Shown here: piece after piece, positions 22,761 through 35,531 of the stretch | How the letters are laid out: each line of letters starts with the position of its first letter | Numbering within the stretch: position 1 is the stretch's first letter | Source: Lineus longissimus | Lineage: Eukaryota > Nemertea > Pilidiophora > Heteronemertea > Lineidae | Length of the DNA: 64,000 nt | Direction: 5' to 3' | NCBI RefSeq assembly: GCF_910592395.1 | Contig: NC_088310.1 | Location: forward strand, 15,013,501-15,077,500 | Notes under the pieces: generated by a model | What the model was told of the DNA's origin: nothing | Database searches by the model: none | The model's input: only the letters and a program-made list of their open reading frames with translations | Translations under genes and position numbers: made by a program

Positions 22761-22859
22761 CTTCAATATTTTGTTTGTTAACGAGGAATAAAAATTTGAT
22801 GTCACTCGCACATGTCGAACATGTTGTGTTTTCTCATTTGGTGATACCGGTTTGGACAT
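22761..22859 (-). CDS. MULE gene exon 1, start codon
   Basis: ATG at 22859 opens a 33-codon exon (MSKPVSPNEKTQHVRHVRVT then SNFYSSLTNKILK) ending at a consensus AAG|GTAAGG donor, phase 0. It joins exon 2 in frame. It lies about 400 bp inside the right inverted repeat, a natural place for the element's promoter and 5' UTR. The residues are basic and show no known domain. Confidence 0.65.
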
Positions 22860-23222
22860 TTCCACTTCTACCGTGCTGAACGGATATCCAGAGCAAACCT
22901 TGTCTCCAGGAACTCGCGTGTCATTTTAACATTGGAATTTCTGCTTGTAAAGAACCTGGGTAGGAGGTTGATCTGAACCAGCTATATTTAGGTGTATTTA
23001 GCTGTATTCACGGTAAGATACCAGTGGCTTGCATAGCAACATGGCGCATGGTTTTATCAAAAATGCGAACTTGTGGGAAACGAAAAATGGTCGGATTAGA
23101 TACGGTGAAAACAGCTGGAAAGGGGTTGGTAATAATCGGTTCTTTTTCATTTTCCTCCACTTATGATTCTATGTATAAATTACAGTCCAGGCAGTGATAT
23201 TCTTTAAAAAAATTCCAACTTG

Positions 23223-23260
23223 ATCGCGTCATCGAGTCATCGAGTCGAATACCACAAGCC
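23223..23260 (-). repeat. MULE terminal inverted repeat, right
   Basis: Reverse complement of 12591-12628 with one mismatch. The target duplication ATGAAAATG follows at 23261-23269. Confidence 0.9.
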
Positions 23261-23269
23261 ATGAAAATG

Positions 23270-23630
23270 TGACTCCTGAGGGTTGAAAGTGGGTAGAAGG
23301 CCAGGGGCAGGGGTAGACGGGAGTGAGAACTCTGGCCTTATGATAGTCATCCTCGGTCATCTTGAAGTCACTATCACTATCAGGTTTTCAGTTCTTTCAT
23401 GACAGACTCCTTCATGAATATGATGATGAATACTTGTTTCATCATCTCTGCCTCAGCTTACAATATTTGAACGAAATTTCATGGACATCAGATAGAAACC
23501 AATGCAGAAGCATACACTGCTTCTCTGCATCAAAATCATTGAAGAGATGCAGCAACTGTTCCTTGACCAATCCATGACTCATCATTATATAACATTATAT
23601 AACAATTCATGGCAGGAATTCAGCAACACA
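23270..23630. other. Intron stretch right of the MULE
   Basis: SART1 intron sequence between the MULE and the next inverted-repeat element. Open frames at 23362-23577 and 23502-23798 show no domain. Nothing is recognised. Confidence 0.4.
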
Positions 23631-24250
23631 TTAGGCCTTTTTACACGGTGCTGGTTCAAGACAACCCTCCTGAACCGTCACGAGGCGTGTTCGGTTCAGG
23701 ACGGTTCATTTCGCTTTTACACGGGGACGGTTCGACGATCTGGCCTCGATCCGGCTCCAGGCCGGTTCGTCACTAACATCGTCAATTGGTGGCGCTGATC
23801 AATCCTGCTGGCGGTGGAGCTACGAAAATATCACAACAACAAATAATACAAAATGGTTTACGATGGCGCCGGTGAGATGCAGAGTTTTTGCTTTGTACAC
23901 AGCATTTGTATGGAAAGAAAGCTCTTGCTCTCGATAAATTGAAGATTTCACAGCAGTTTCTTTCCGCGGAAAATTTCATGCCAGGAACACGGCAGCTATT
24001 CCCGCGAATGACGTCACGCGAGTACCGTGTGCAAACCGGCTCGGAGCCGGTTCGCTTTTACACGCATAAATAAACCCTCCTCCACCGGCCTACACCGGCC
24101 TGCACCGACCCGAGACCGGCGATCGGAACCCGCCTCGGACCAGGAGGGTTCAGGACGGTAGGTTCGCTTTTACACGAGGGAAAATAAACCGGCTGGTACC
24201 TGAACTAGTCTCGATCCGGCTTGAACCCGCACCGTGTAAAAACGCCTATT
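23631..24250. mobile_element. Inverted-repeat DNA element, GC-rich
   Basis: The left end (TAGGCCTTTTTACACGGTGC) and the right end (CACCGTGTAAAAACGCCTA) are inverted repeats of about 30 bp. The interior repeats CGGTTCGCTTTTACACG and CCGGNTC motifs on both strands. No transposase ORF is seen, so it is probably a non-autonomous DNA transposon of 0.6 kb. The class is not determined. Confidence 0.65.
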
Positions 24251-25412
24251 GAGTTCATTCGATCTAATCCACTAATCCACTAATCCACATACCCATATTG
24301 CACCAAGTGTAATGAACCCAGTAAGACAGGTAAACCTGACACAGTAGGTGGTGTCTGTAGTGCAATAGCAGATGTCAAGGAGGAAGGCCTTGGAGTGCAA
24401 TAAATCAGCTTATCTGACCTATTATAAACATCCAGCTGAGAGGCATTCCACCTATTTTGCTCATCTTTCGTTAACGGGGTCTGGCTGTCATGTTCTGATT
24501 AACATTATGGCCTCCAGGCCGGCGTGCTTGAAATTGGTTTCCGTCAATTTCAAGGAGAGCTGTTTGTCCGATCAAATTCATTTTTTAGCGCAGCTGACTC
24601 AGTCAGCCGAGCTTGTCAAATAAGTTGTTCAGTGGCGTCCGTCTGTCCATCCATCCATCCATCCGTCCGTCCATCCGTTAAACACCTGGTGCACATTTTG
24701 AATTGAGAAGAGCTAGAGGCCCTCAAATTGGCGTGTGTGTACATCAGGAGTAAGGGTACGTTGACACAAAAAATTGGAGCGATGCGCCTAAAAAAAAGGA
24801 TACTACGGCAATCGGAGCGTCAAGTTGAAATAGTGCAATTTCTCATGAATTATTCATTGGACAAACAACAGCTTATTTCCCCTGAAAGACAAAGATTTGC
24901 ATATAATTATCACCAAAGGATTTCAAATATCGACCAAGTTTAAGTGGTGTTATCACGTTATGTAATTGGCACGAAGCCAAGTGGTTTTCAAAATTCGCGG
25001 GAACTACTATTACTATGCTCATTCAGGGTTTATGCTCGGTCTGTGCATATGAGCTCTCGATTCGCGAAGTTTTAGTCGCTGATTTCGCCCAATATGGCTC
25101 AGATTTTTTAATGTAAGCAAGCACAAGGTGTTGTTGGTAGTAAACACCACAATGGTAGACGTTATTGCTATCTAATTGGGCGTTTTAATCTAAAATCGCT
25201 GTTTTATTGTCTAAATTAGCGCTGATTAGAAGGAATTTCCCGCTCATGACGTCAACAGAATTCCCTTCTTCAATGACAGGTCGCTTCTGTCAATAACAAT
25301 AAAACAACAGAAATTAGGAAAATATGAAAAAAATGGCTTACCATTAGGGCCTATGGGCAAGACAATGCTAGGATCGGAAATTATATTATTTTGTTTCTAT
25401 TTGCAGGTTTTT

Positions 25413-26329
25413 AGCTCACCTCTTAGCAGAGGTGAGCTTATCCCATACCGTGGCGTCCGTCGTCCGTCGTCGTCGTCGTCGTCGTCGTCGTCCGTCGTCC
25501 GTTAGCAGGGCACGTTTCGTAACTGTTAGAGCTCTATTGAGTTGAAACTTAGTACACATGTACCCTTATGTAATGACACCTTGGAGACCAAGTTTCGGTC
25601 CGATTCGTTTCATGGTTTGGCCACCAGGGGGCCAAACGTTAAAAGTGAACATATGCAATATCTCCCTTAATAGTAGTCGGGAAATTTTGAAAAAAATATG
25701 GTAGGTACTTCTAGCAAAGGTGCATCATATATCCTCCGGGTTTTTGATTTGACCTCCTTTTCAAGGTCACAGAGGTCAAAGTTTGCTGATTCACTGAACA
25801 GTAGCATGTTTCCTATCTATTTTAGCTAGAAGGTTTTAAACCAGTGTGGACATGTATCTGGGGATTCTCTATTCCACCCCTAAAATTTCGGCCGTTCGGA
25901 CATCAAATATGGCCGCCAGGCAGCCATCTTGAAAAATAAACACAGTACTATTACTCCGAAACTAATGATCGGATTGCAACCAAATTTGGTCTGGATGTAT
26001 ATCTATGTACTCTCTACTAAATCCTTGATTTTTTATCAAATGTGATAGCCAATATGGGTGCCAGGCGGGCATCTTAAAAATTCTTAGTTTGGCCACCCGG
26101 GGGCCAAATTTAATGTCCAAAGTTAAAATGTTTGATTGCTCGTTTAATAGTGGTCTGATTTTCATAACATTTTTATGGTAGGTACTCCTAGCAAGGATAC
26201 ATTTCATAAATGTGGGTTTTTGATTTGACCTACTTCTCAAGGTCACAGAGGTCAAAGTTTTCCTATGGCACCGCCATTTTACAATGACGGCACGTTAGAG
26301 GTGAGCACAATGGCCCTGGCCATTTCATT
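25413..26329 (+). mobile_element. R-family element R3
   Basis: Perfect 5' hairpin AGCTCACCTC/GAGGTGAGCT, a short GTC microsatellite, then a first monomer nearly identical to R2. It then switches to a different monomer set (25800-26100) before the terminus GAGGTGAGCACAATGGCCCT..TTTCATT. CTCF-like core at 25621-25632; DR3 at 25761-25778 and 26237-26254. Confidence 0.75.
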
Positions 26330-27555
26330 AAACCTAGTCTGAGAGTTTCGTAAATAATTTATATTTCTAAAATCGATTCGTCGCATTTCTATGTTCTGGT
26401 GTATTTCGCCATCTTCACTTCTGAAGTGCAAGGTAAGTCTGTCATGTTTCTGTGATGCTGGTCGAAAAACGTTTAGATTGCGTTAAATATGCAAATATGC
26501 GTTTGATAATCAAGTGCCAGTGGTTCATTATCATGCACAGTGTGATGCATGGTTGGTAGTTTGTAAGGAATTCGGTAGCCTACACTCACTGACAGACATT
26601 TGATTTGTTCTGATGCTGTGCTACAGCTAAGCCTACTAGGGTATCATGTCTCCACTTTGATTTATTTCAATTATTATATTTTATCTTCGCTTGCGAGTAA
26701 CCTATGCGTACCATAGGACGTAGGCCTAATAGTATTTATTTTCCTGGATGAGTGCAGAGTGTATCCACTATAAATCCATCCAGTGGGCCTGTGTTGGACA
26801 TTTATAGACATGGTTGTGACTCCAAGACATGCAGAGACGAGTTCGTGATTCGGAGAGATGGGTTGTCCATAAAGAGATGAGGTTGTGACTCTGAGACAGG
26901 TTGTGCATGTTGAGACAATGTTGTGACTTGCAAGGTTGTGATTCTGGGGACAAGTTGAAGAATGTAAACTAGGGAGTGGTGTCTGCTGTCTACTTTGTTA
27001 TCTATTTTAAAATTTTTTGAAAAAAAAAAGATTTATCTACATGTAGGCGTAGTGATTGTACAGCTGTTTGTATCAAGATATTAAGTAGTGACTGATGAAT
27101 GATGAATCATTCTTTTTTTTTTCTATTTTCAGATACTAGGTGCTGATACCCATTGTCTTCGCTGAATTTGGTGGCAGTTGTAGTATTGAATTTGCCTCCC
27201 CATCAGGGTCGCACTTGGAGCACCATGATGACGGAAACGTGTAGGGTTACCAATAAAGTTCAGTTATTTATCAAAACAAGGCAAACCTTACTATTTATGT
27301 TGACACTGCCTGTAATTGTAAGCATTCATTTGTACATATATCATGCTTTTTACATGTCTGTGTTTTATTTAAGGCAACTCATAAAAAAGGTTATCCAAAA
27401 CTAACCAGCTACTACTTTCACAAGCAACCATAATTTAAACCAAAACCTTCTTCCTAAACATGGCAAATTTAATCTCGGATTACCATTTTATTAACTCGCC
27501 TTGTATCTATTCTATTCCATAGCACCATCTTGATCGGGGATTCCCGTGTAATTTT

Positions 27556-29285
27556 TGGCTCACCGTAGGGGAGTCTATGTAATACCGCAGTGTCCGTCGT
27601 CCGTCGTTGTCCGTCGTCCGTCGTCTGTCGTCCGTCGTCGTATCCTATTTCAAAAACAGTGGCACGTTTCTTAACCGCTAGGGCTATGAACTTGAAACTT
27701 TGTACACAGCACCCCCTAGGTCAGGTGACCTCTGACACTGAATTTCGGTCCGATCTGATTCTCAACTTGGCCACCAGGGGGCCAAATGTTGATATCTAAA
27801 AAGTGTGATATCTCGCTTATTAGCGGCTTGTTTTCGATGAAACTTGTGTTGTAGGTACTCATAGCAAATATACATCTTATATCATACGGGTTTTTAATTT
27901 GACGTACTTTTCAAGTTCACAAAGGTCATATGGCGTAAATTGGCCGTTAGAGTGTAAACTATGGCACGTTTCTTAACCACTAAAGCTATGAACTTGAAAC
28001 TTAGTACATAAAACCCCCTATATCACATAGCCTCTGGTGCTGAATTTCAGTTTGATCTGATCCTCAACTTTGCCACCAGGGGGCCAAAAGTGGAAATCTA
28101 AAAAGTGTGATATCTCGCTTATAAGTGACTTGTTTTCGATAAAATTTTTATGGTAGGTACTCTTAGGAATAATACATCACGTATCATACGGGTTTTTAAT
28201 TTGACCTACTTTTCAAGGTCACAGAGGTCATATGGCGTAAATTGGCCGTTAGAGTGTAAACTATTGCACGTTTCTTAACCACTAAAGCTATGAACTTGAA
28301 ACTTGGTACATATAACCCCCTATATCACATAGCCTCTGGTGCTGAATTTCAGTTTGATCTGACTTTCAACTTTGCCACCAGGGGGCCAAAAGTGGATATC
28401 TAAAGTGTGATATCTCGCTTATAAGTGACTTGTTTTCGATAAAATTTTCATGGTAGGTACTCTTAGGAAGAATACATCACATGTCTTACGGGTTTTCAAT
28501 TTGACCTACTTTTCAAGGTCACAGAGGTCATATGGCGTAAATTGGCCGTTAGAGTGTAAACTATGGCACGTTTCTTAACCAGTAAAGCTATGAACTTGAA
28601 ACTTGGTGCATATAACACCCTACATCAGATAACCTTTGATGCCGAATTTTGGCCTGATCTGATTCTTTATTCGGCCACCAGGGGCCATAATGGAAAAAGG
28701 AAGAAGTGCAATATCTTGCTTATTTGAGTGAATTGTTTTCGATAAAATTTTTGTGGCAGGGACTTCTAGCAAGGATACACCACATGTCCTACGATTTTTG
28801 GATTTGACCTCCTTTTCTAGGTCACAGAGGTCAAATGGCGTAAATTGGCCATTAGAGTGTAACTATGGCACGTTTCTTAACTGCTGAAGCTATGAACTTG
28901 AAAGTTGGTACATGTAACCCCCTACATCAGATAATCTCTGACACCGAATTTTGGCCTGATCTGATTCTTGATTTGGCCACCAGGGGGTCAAAACTGAAAA
29001 AGTAGGACGTACAATATATCGCTTATTGATGACTTTTTTTCGATGAATTTTTTATTGCAGGGACTCTTAGCAATCACACGATATTGATCTTGTTGATGTC
29101 ATAGACAATTATTGGTTGGATCATAAACTTATATATACTGCCCTGTCTTATTACCTGACATCAATACACATCTAAAGAAAGTCTTCATGCCTGATTGTGT
29201 TCACCATATTCACCTCTAAACTAAGCATGATCCTGCCTACTAAAAGATGTATACGGTGAGCACAATGGCCCCTGGCCGTTTCATT
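27556..29285 (+). mobile_element. R-family element R4, six monomers
   Basis: The 5' end is GGCTCACCGTAGGGGAGTCT with a CCGTCGTC microsatellite. About six monomers of 300 bp follow. The end is TACGGTGAGCACAATGGCCC..TTTCATT. Here the terminal pair is GCTCACCGTA/TACGGTGAGC, unlike R2 but still complementary. CTCF-like cores lie at 27771, 28073 and 28375 (exact) and 28675 and 28977 (one change). DR3 motifs lie at 28213-28230 and 28513-28530. Confidence 0.75.
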
Positions 29286-29582
29286 TTACTTTTACAATAT
29301 ATTCATGAATATATCTGATTCCCATGTGATTTTCTTAATTTCAATCAAACTTTTTAAGTAAATTCCATTCACCTGCTTGGCTGGTCAATCTTGAACAATA
29401 AAGTTTATTTTGTTTACCAACTCTTTGTTGTTGTCTTTTCTTCAGTGCAACTAACACCATCCCAAATATTTGACTGCATTGACACACTAGCCCTCCCTCC
29501 TGTTCACCAGTTCAGTTGAGCCCCAGGCCCTTGGGCCTCTTGTTAAATGTACGTTGGGGGTGTAATCCCCAATTCGTAATGC

Positions 29583-31300
29583 ATTGCGGAGGCATTATGT
29601 TTTACCGATGTCCGTCCGTGCGTCGGTCTGTCTGTGCATCCATTAGCTGTCTGTAAACTTTTCGTTTCCACTCATTTTAATGAGAAAGCTTTGAATGATA
29701 ACAATGTAACTTTTTACATTGGTAAAAAAGATAACGTGTACAGTGGGCATTACAGACCAATAACCCTTTCACGATGTCAACTAAACCCAGTCAGCTATGA
29801 CACCAGCTGCCCGGGGTTGTCTGAAAAACACTTCACTTGCCTAATACACCAACTCAATGTGCTCATGGGGGCATATGCCACGCCTTGCGTTACTCTCGTT
29901 TTTGTCTAATTCTTATTAATATTGCCGATAAAAGACACGTAGAGAAACCCAGATTCATGCGCTCAGTTCATCTACGTATGGTAGACGTTTTGACAGAAAA
30001 CCAGGGTGAGTTTTCTCTGTATTTTCTCTTGATTTGCTAGGTACAATTGGCCGTGACAACTGTTATGCGAAAAGTCATAGTATAGAATGACTCCCGTAGC
30101 TTGTTTACATAGGAAGTGTTACCGTTTTTGGCTTTCTGTCTCGTTAAATTTGCTCAGTCATTGAGTCGAAGTCGACGATCAAAACACACATGAACGCCAT
30201 AGTACATTTTATAGACAATACGGTGGTGCAAAAAATTCTTCCCAATCATCAGAATGAAATAATCGTAATACTTCACAATTATCTATTACACATAAATATA
30301 ACAACAACAACAGGAGAATGACTTTGAAATCCAGACAAAACTTATTATAAGAATAGCCTCTTTGTATTTATAAACATCATCGTTGTAATCAAAACAAACC
30401 CGAACGCTAGATGAACAAACATGGCGGACCGCTCCACAAGAAGTTGACGTTTTCTCATGTTTCTTGTCAAAATAACAATGATATCGTACACCTTTGATAG
30501 TGACACTGGTCAGAGTACACAAATTATAGCGACGAAGTAGTCTGCTGGAATTGCGAGGTATTTTTAACGAACAATAAAACTGCCATTCTCAGTCTATGCT
30601 GATACGGAAAACCGTGAGGAGCTGCATGAACTGGGCCTACATTATTTACCATACATTACAGTTCATGAGTTATATACCCGATACCGGTACATGAACAAAT
30701 GCAATACACTGCAACATATGTGCAGGGAATTAAAGTATGCATTGCAAGCCATGTGTCGAAACTCTACCAAGGTGAACATCAGTAAATAAGGGTGAACTTT
30801 TTCAAATTTAACTTTATTTTATCCCCCCCCCCACCACCAGTTCACTAGTTTTCACACAAGTTTTGATCTTTTTTTGTACATTTATATTTTACTTTACCAC
30901 CAACATGAACAGCAAGCCATACAGGGTTGTATGTCATCTCATGGTTTTCGCGTATCAGCACAGACTACTCATTGTTTTTGTAACATAATCGGGAATGTTA
31001 ATAATAAATATCTAATTTTGATGGTGTTTTTTTACAAAGTGCTCTATTTTTTCTCATGTTGACTGGATGATGCAGTCTATTACGAGTCATTCCGGTGTTC
31101 TCCACTGGGAAAGTGGTGTTGCTGTGCATGCTGTGGAACTGATTAACGAAACCAATCGACCAGTCAGCCAGTCAGCCATGAGATTGACAGGATCGGGAAA
31201 GAAGACGCTGTATCTTACCTGATTTGTCCTTCACGTTTTGGTCTTATTTTACTGTATTATTCAAGTTGATTGAATAAAGAATCCTTGAAATTGAATATGC
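29583..31300 (+). mobile_element. Z-family gene-like element
   Basis: It starts near GCGGAGGCATTATGTTTTACCG with a GTCCGTCC microsatellite, like the Z end at 9905. It contains a strong donor (AACCAGG|GTGAGT at 30006), an acceptor (GATGATGCAG at 31075) and AATAAA at 31273. Several short open frames exist but none is recognisable. The right boundary is uncertain. Confidence 0.4.
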
Positions 31301-31609
31301 ATCTCTTAATTTTTATTGATTATAATATTCAAAAATAAAGCTTGCCTATTAAACCTAAACTCTTTAACATGCAACCTTTAACCCTTAAGCTCGACCTTAG
31401 ATCGAGTTAAAATTCCTACCCCTTTACTGTCTCGCTCGACCCTGCATGGGTCGAGAGAGAGGGTAATTCCTCAGAAAATAAATTATCCACGGCGCAGTTT
31501 GAGTCCATTATGTTTAGTTTATCTGTCAGTGTAAAGATGGCTCTGCGTCTGATCATTTGATACCAGGAAACCAAATTGTTTCTACATAAAAATATCCCAA
31601 GGGGTATGG

Positions 31610-31950
31610 TGATGTAAGAGACGTCATCATGCCTCATGTCACAATCGAGTTAGAGACCGCATTGTCGCCTGAATGATATGAGACAAGAGGGTGATGTCAC
31701 AATCAAGTAAGTGACCACATTGTAGCCTGATCGATGTGAGAGTAGAGCGTGATGTAAGAGACTTTATCATGTCTGATGTCACAATCAAGTAAGACTTCGT
31801 TGTAGCCTGATTGATATAAGAGAAGCAGGTGATGCAAGAGACGGCATCATGCCTCATGTCACAATCAAGTAAGAGACCGCATTGTAGCCTGATTGATATG
31901 AGAGTAGAGGGTGATGTTAGAGACGGCATTATGCCTCATGTCACAATCTT
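31610..31950. repeat. ~80-bp minisatellite, four units
   Basis: Units contain ATGCCTCATGTCACAATCAA, GTAAGAGACC, CATTGTAGCCTGATTGATAT and GAGGGTGATG. They recur about every 75-85 bp. No coding role is seen. Confidence 0.7.
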
Positions 31951-32662
31951 AACTGAAGGTAATGTAGGAAAGATTTGCATTGACCTACTTTTATGACCTT
32001 CTGCCCTACTTTAAGACTGTTATAGCTAAAGTAGTCGTGTTTGGTATCGAACTAAAGATAATGAACAGTAGGTTTTCATTACCAACTGACCTACTTGGTG
32101 ACGGTTACAGCGAAAGGTGTCATCCGTGTTTGATATCAAACTAAAAGTTTTAAAGAGCAGGTTTACCCTGATCTACTTTCATGACTTACTAAACAACACG
32201 GTTAGAGGAAGGCAGTCGCATTAATAGTATGAAAGTAAAGGTATTGAAAGAGCAGTTTTGCGCTGGCCTCAACAGTTGGAGCAAAGGCAATGAAGGTATT
32301 GAAGAGCGGATGTGACAAAAGAACCCCTCAACTACTTCATTCACTGCAGTTCAAATAAAACCTTCACAACTGTCATCCACCCTAGGGGCCAAATTCATAA
32401 AGGTTTAGATGTGTGTAACTTCTCCCTGATTAAGTTATAGGGCCTATTCATATTCTGTGAAGATTTACATGAAGGACCTGAATCTGTCTATTCAGTAGTT
32501 AAACACTGTTTTAAGCTGAACGCCCTTCATGAATTTGGCAACTTTTGTCTAAGCTTGATTCCATCTAGTCTGTCCACATCTCCCTATCTACCATAAACCT
32601 ACATTCTGGTACTCGCATATACTACTTGCTACATTTTCTTGTTATTCATCTCATTCCTTGCT
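31951..32662. other. Intron stretch, nothing recognised
   Basis: Contains weak repeats of a GACCTACTTTNATGAC motif near 31978, 32090 and 32170, suggesting old tandem monomers. No gene is seen. Confidence 0.4.
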
Positions 32663-33245
32663 ATTGAGGCAACAAGAATCTGCCCCAAGGCATCAAATAT
32701 CTACCGAAAGGCATCAAATATCTGCCGCACCAATAAAGTTCACTTTGTTAACCAACTCTTTATCTCATTTTCTTCACATACAAAAAAGTCCATCCCAAAC
32801 ATTTGGCTGCATCCACCTCATCAATGTCCAGACAACGATCGGTTCATTTGACCACTGTAAAGCACCAGGCCCCACCTCACAAAATACTCTGTAATAATTA
32901 TGTACCTTGTGTCCATGTACGTGTTATTAGGTCCCCCACGCTGTATGAAGACAAGGACTCCACTCTTTGACGTCAACACACAGCTCTTTGACATCATTAC
33001 ACACCCCACTACTGCAACGGCCATAGAAATGACGTTACGTCATAATAGCAGGGTGACGTCAACTCAGCACTTCAGCTTCCACTGATATAGCAAGAAGGTC
33101 TTTTTAGCACCAGCACTTCTACGTGCTAGACGTTACAGCTTCACGTTGCCTCATAATACCAAGGTACCAACACAGACTTGGCCCTTGCCTTCACCACTCA
33201 CCACACACCACCATTTAGCTTAGCGCCAAGCCCTTGGGACTCTTG
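32663..33245 (+). mobile_element. X-family 3' tail, truncated
   Basis: Matches X1 from about 21650 to the end: AAATATCTGCCGCACC, AATAAAGTTCA at about 32731, the CRE cluster (TGACGTCA at 32968 and 33054, degenerate copies between) and a decayed terminus GCGCCAAGCCCTTGGGACTC then TTG. It is more diverged than X1 is from X3. The 5' part is missing. Confidence 0.65.
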
Positions 33246-35428
33246 TTTGACCTAATTTCAAGGTCACGGGGTCAAATGGTGTGAATTGGCTGTTTGAGTG
33301 TAACTAGGTATAGGCAACGCTAAGACAAAAGCCATGGAAATGGGTCAGTGACCCGCTACGCCACCGCACTTCACATCACCAGTGTCAAAATGTCATTGGA
33401 GTTATAAGAAAAATAAACACCACACTGAAGAGATGATTGATAGAGTTTTTCAGTGATATCTTACATGTGTTACTTCATTTATTTAAAACTTTGCTTTAGC
33501 TGAGCAGAACGATCGCATTTTTACCGTATTTCCGCATAAAACGACGTCATAAGCAACGTAGAGCATTGTCGAGTGGACGGCTGGCGTACGGCCTGCTAGG
33601 AAACGCGAGCAGCGCTCTCTTGGAATAACTTCCTGGAAAATTCTATTTCAACCACATTCTCACAGGTCCGACAAGCTTTCCAGGGATACCCCATTCCACA
33701 AGGTTTTTTCTTTTTTTTTCTAACAGAAATCGATGAAAATAAAGAAGTCTCATCAAAGCCACATGTTTGTCTTCAATTTTCAATGGGAACCCCCCCAAAA
33801 AACTCTGGCAAACTAGGTACCTCAATAAAGCTGGGAAAATAAGCTTTAATAATGGCTAAGTTTAAATTTCCTGCCGCCAAATCCAAGCCAGCGCCGACCC
33901 TTTGAAACTGAGGTAAGGTTATGCGCATGCGCATCGATGACGATAACAATGGCAGCGCCCAGGTCCGCCGCTATCGATGAGACAAGACCACCAATGAATA
34001 TTCATAGGTTGGAGGGTCCAGGCCTATCAATTAGACAAGTGCATGTTTTTAACTCTCAAGTACATATTTTGAGAGGTATCGAAAAAATATTTGTTGTGCC
34101 AGGTCTACAGATATAAAGAAATTATTTGATGAAAAAACTAATTTCGAATTTTGCTAATTTGGTAATAGGGGGTTTTGAGATTTTTCTGCCAGTTGGCTGA
34201 AAAGAGTGGAAATATCAATCTCAATGTCTGTCTAATTTGTCGAATTTAAAAAAATTTCAGTGGTCAACTACCAGTTAATTTTTCACCATTAACTTACCGG
34301 ACTGTCCGGAATATCATATCAAAATTTTAGATTCAGTATTCAGTATTTGATGCGTCGCGGTCAAACATTGACAATTTAACTGCTAGAAGGCTTAAAAAAT
34401 CAATGGTGGTCTTGTCTCCAATGCAGTCATCACAATTCCGACTCCTCTAATGCGCGAAATAGGCAAGTATTGGTGGAATAAACATGCCACGAAGAATAAT
34501 AAGGTTCTTGATGATATTCCTATGTCTTTTATTTGGAATATTTTTGTTTATTTTGGGAGAAATGGCGGTGATTTGCCGGCTATTCCGAAATCAAATTAAA
34601 AAATTCTTGGCACTGCCGCTTCCCAATGCAATTTAATTCTTTCCATGCATCAAATATGTCAGAATCCTGGATCAACTGAAGGTTTATTATGTCTTCCCCC
34701 GATGATTGAGTTTAGACGCTATTAGAGACCTTCTTACATGTAAGATTTTGTTTTCCAATGTGTAGTACGCTGAGAGAGAATGTTGCAGCTGCGTTGTGCT
34801 CTCTATTTACACGAGGTCACGAGATTCTGATCTTGGATCTGATTGGATGACCCGCCTCTCCGGTTGTAAGCAGGAGCACATGTTAGGGTCATGTGATATA
34901 AATCGTGTGGTCTGATTGGATTACCTACTTCTCTGTTTGTAAACATTGACATGTGTTACAATCTTTCGAACACTAAAGTTAGACTGAGTCATTTTGATAT
35001 AACTCCTTTTGTGGTCTAGATAGGACAAGATGGACCATTCCAGTAGATTCGGCAGCCAATTTTACACTTCCATACAAATTTTCAGTAAATATGGATGAAA
35101 AACGAAAATTTTCATTTTTGTCAATTTTCCGGGCGTTTTGCTCCTGTGGTACAAATTAGTGTCCGGGACCATTTTTGGCTTCTAATAACTTCTTTTAGGG
35201 CTTTTCCTAGGCCCTCAAAAGCAATAGGAGTATTGTAGGGGCCAACATCAATTTATAATTGGAAGGAAAACCTTGTGACACACCAAACAAATATTTAAGG
35301 GGGGGGGTGCAAAAAGGCTCCGTAGGCCGATTTCATCTTCGGCACAGACGGCCCAAGGTTAAAAAAAGTATTTTCATTGGTAAATAATTCCAGAAGTGGT
35401 GAAGATAGAGTTGTTTCCTTCCATTTTT
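33246..35428. other. Intron stretch, mostly unassigned
   Basis: It begins with about 65 bp of R-monomer remnant (TTTCAAGGTCACGGGGTCAA). The rest has no clear element ends, exon or RNA gene. The motif TATCATATCAAAATTTTAGA and similar AT-rich text look like old low-copy sequence. Confidence 0.4.
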
Positions 35429-35444
35429 AGCTCACCTCTTAGCA

Positions 35445-35531
<87 letters not shown>

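Larger units (their letters stand above)
12591..23260 (-). mobile_element. Complete Mutator-like element (MULE)
   Basis: This 10.67-kb element is bounded by inverted repeats at 12591-12628 and 23223-23260 (37 of 38 positions identical; outer sequence GGCTTGTGGTATTCGACTCG) and flanked by a perfect 9-bp target duplication. Inside is a minus-strand spliced transposase gene running from the ATG at 22859 to the stop at 14409, with an AATAAA at 13509. Intron 2 of that gene carries element X1, itself carrying R2. Without these insertions the element is about 6.55 kb. The identical target duplication and near-identical inverted repeats suggest insertion not long ago in evolutionary terms, yet before X1 and R2. 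It sits antisense in the SART1 intron. Confidence 0.9.
24597..29542 (+). mobile_element. X-family element X2, a nest of insertions
   Basis: The 5' end is TTTTTTAGCGCAGCTGACTC with a CCATCC microsatellite. The likely 3' end is CAGTTCAGTTGAGCCCCAGGCCC..GGGCCTCTTG at 29542. R3 and R4 are nested inside. A donor (GCAAG|GTAAGT at 26433), an acceptor (TTTTCAG at 27132) and CAATAAAGTT at 27251 give the same gene-like layout as X1. Linking the 5' and 3' parts into one element is an inference across two insertions. Confidence 0.5.
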
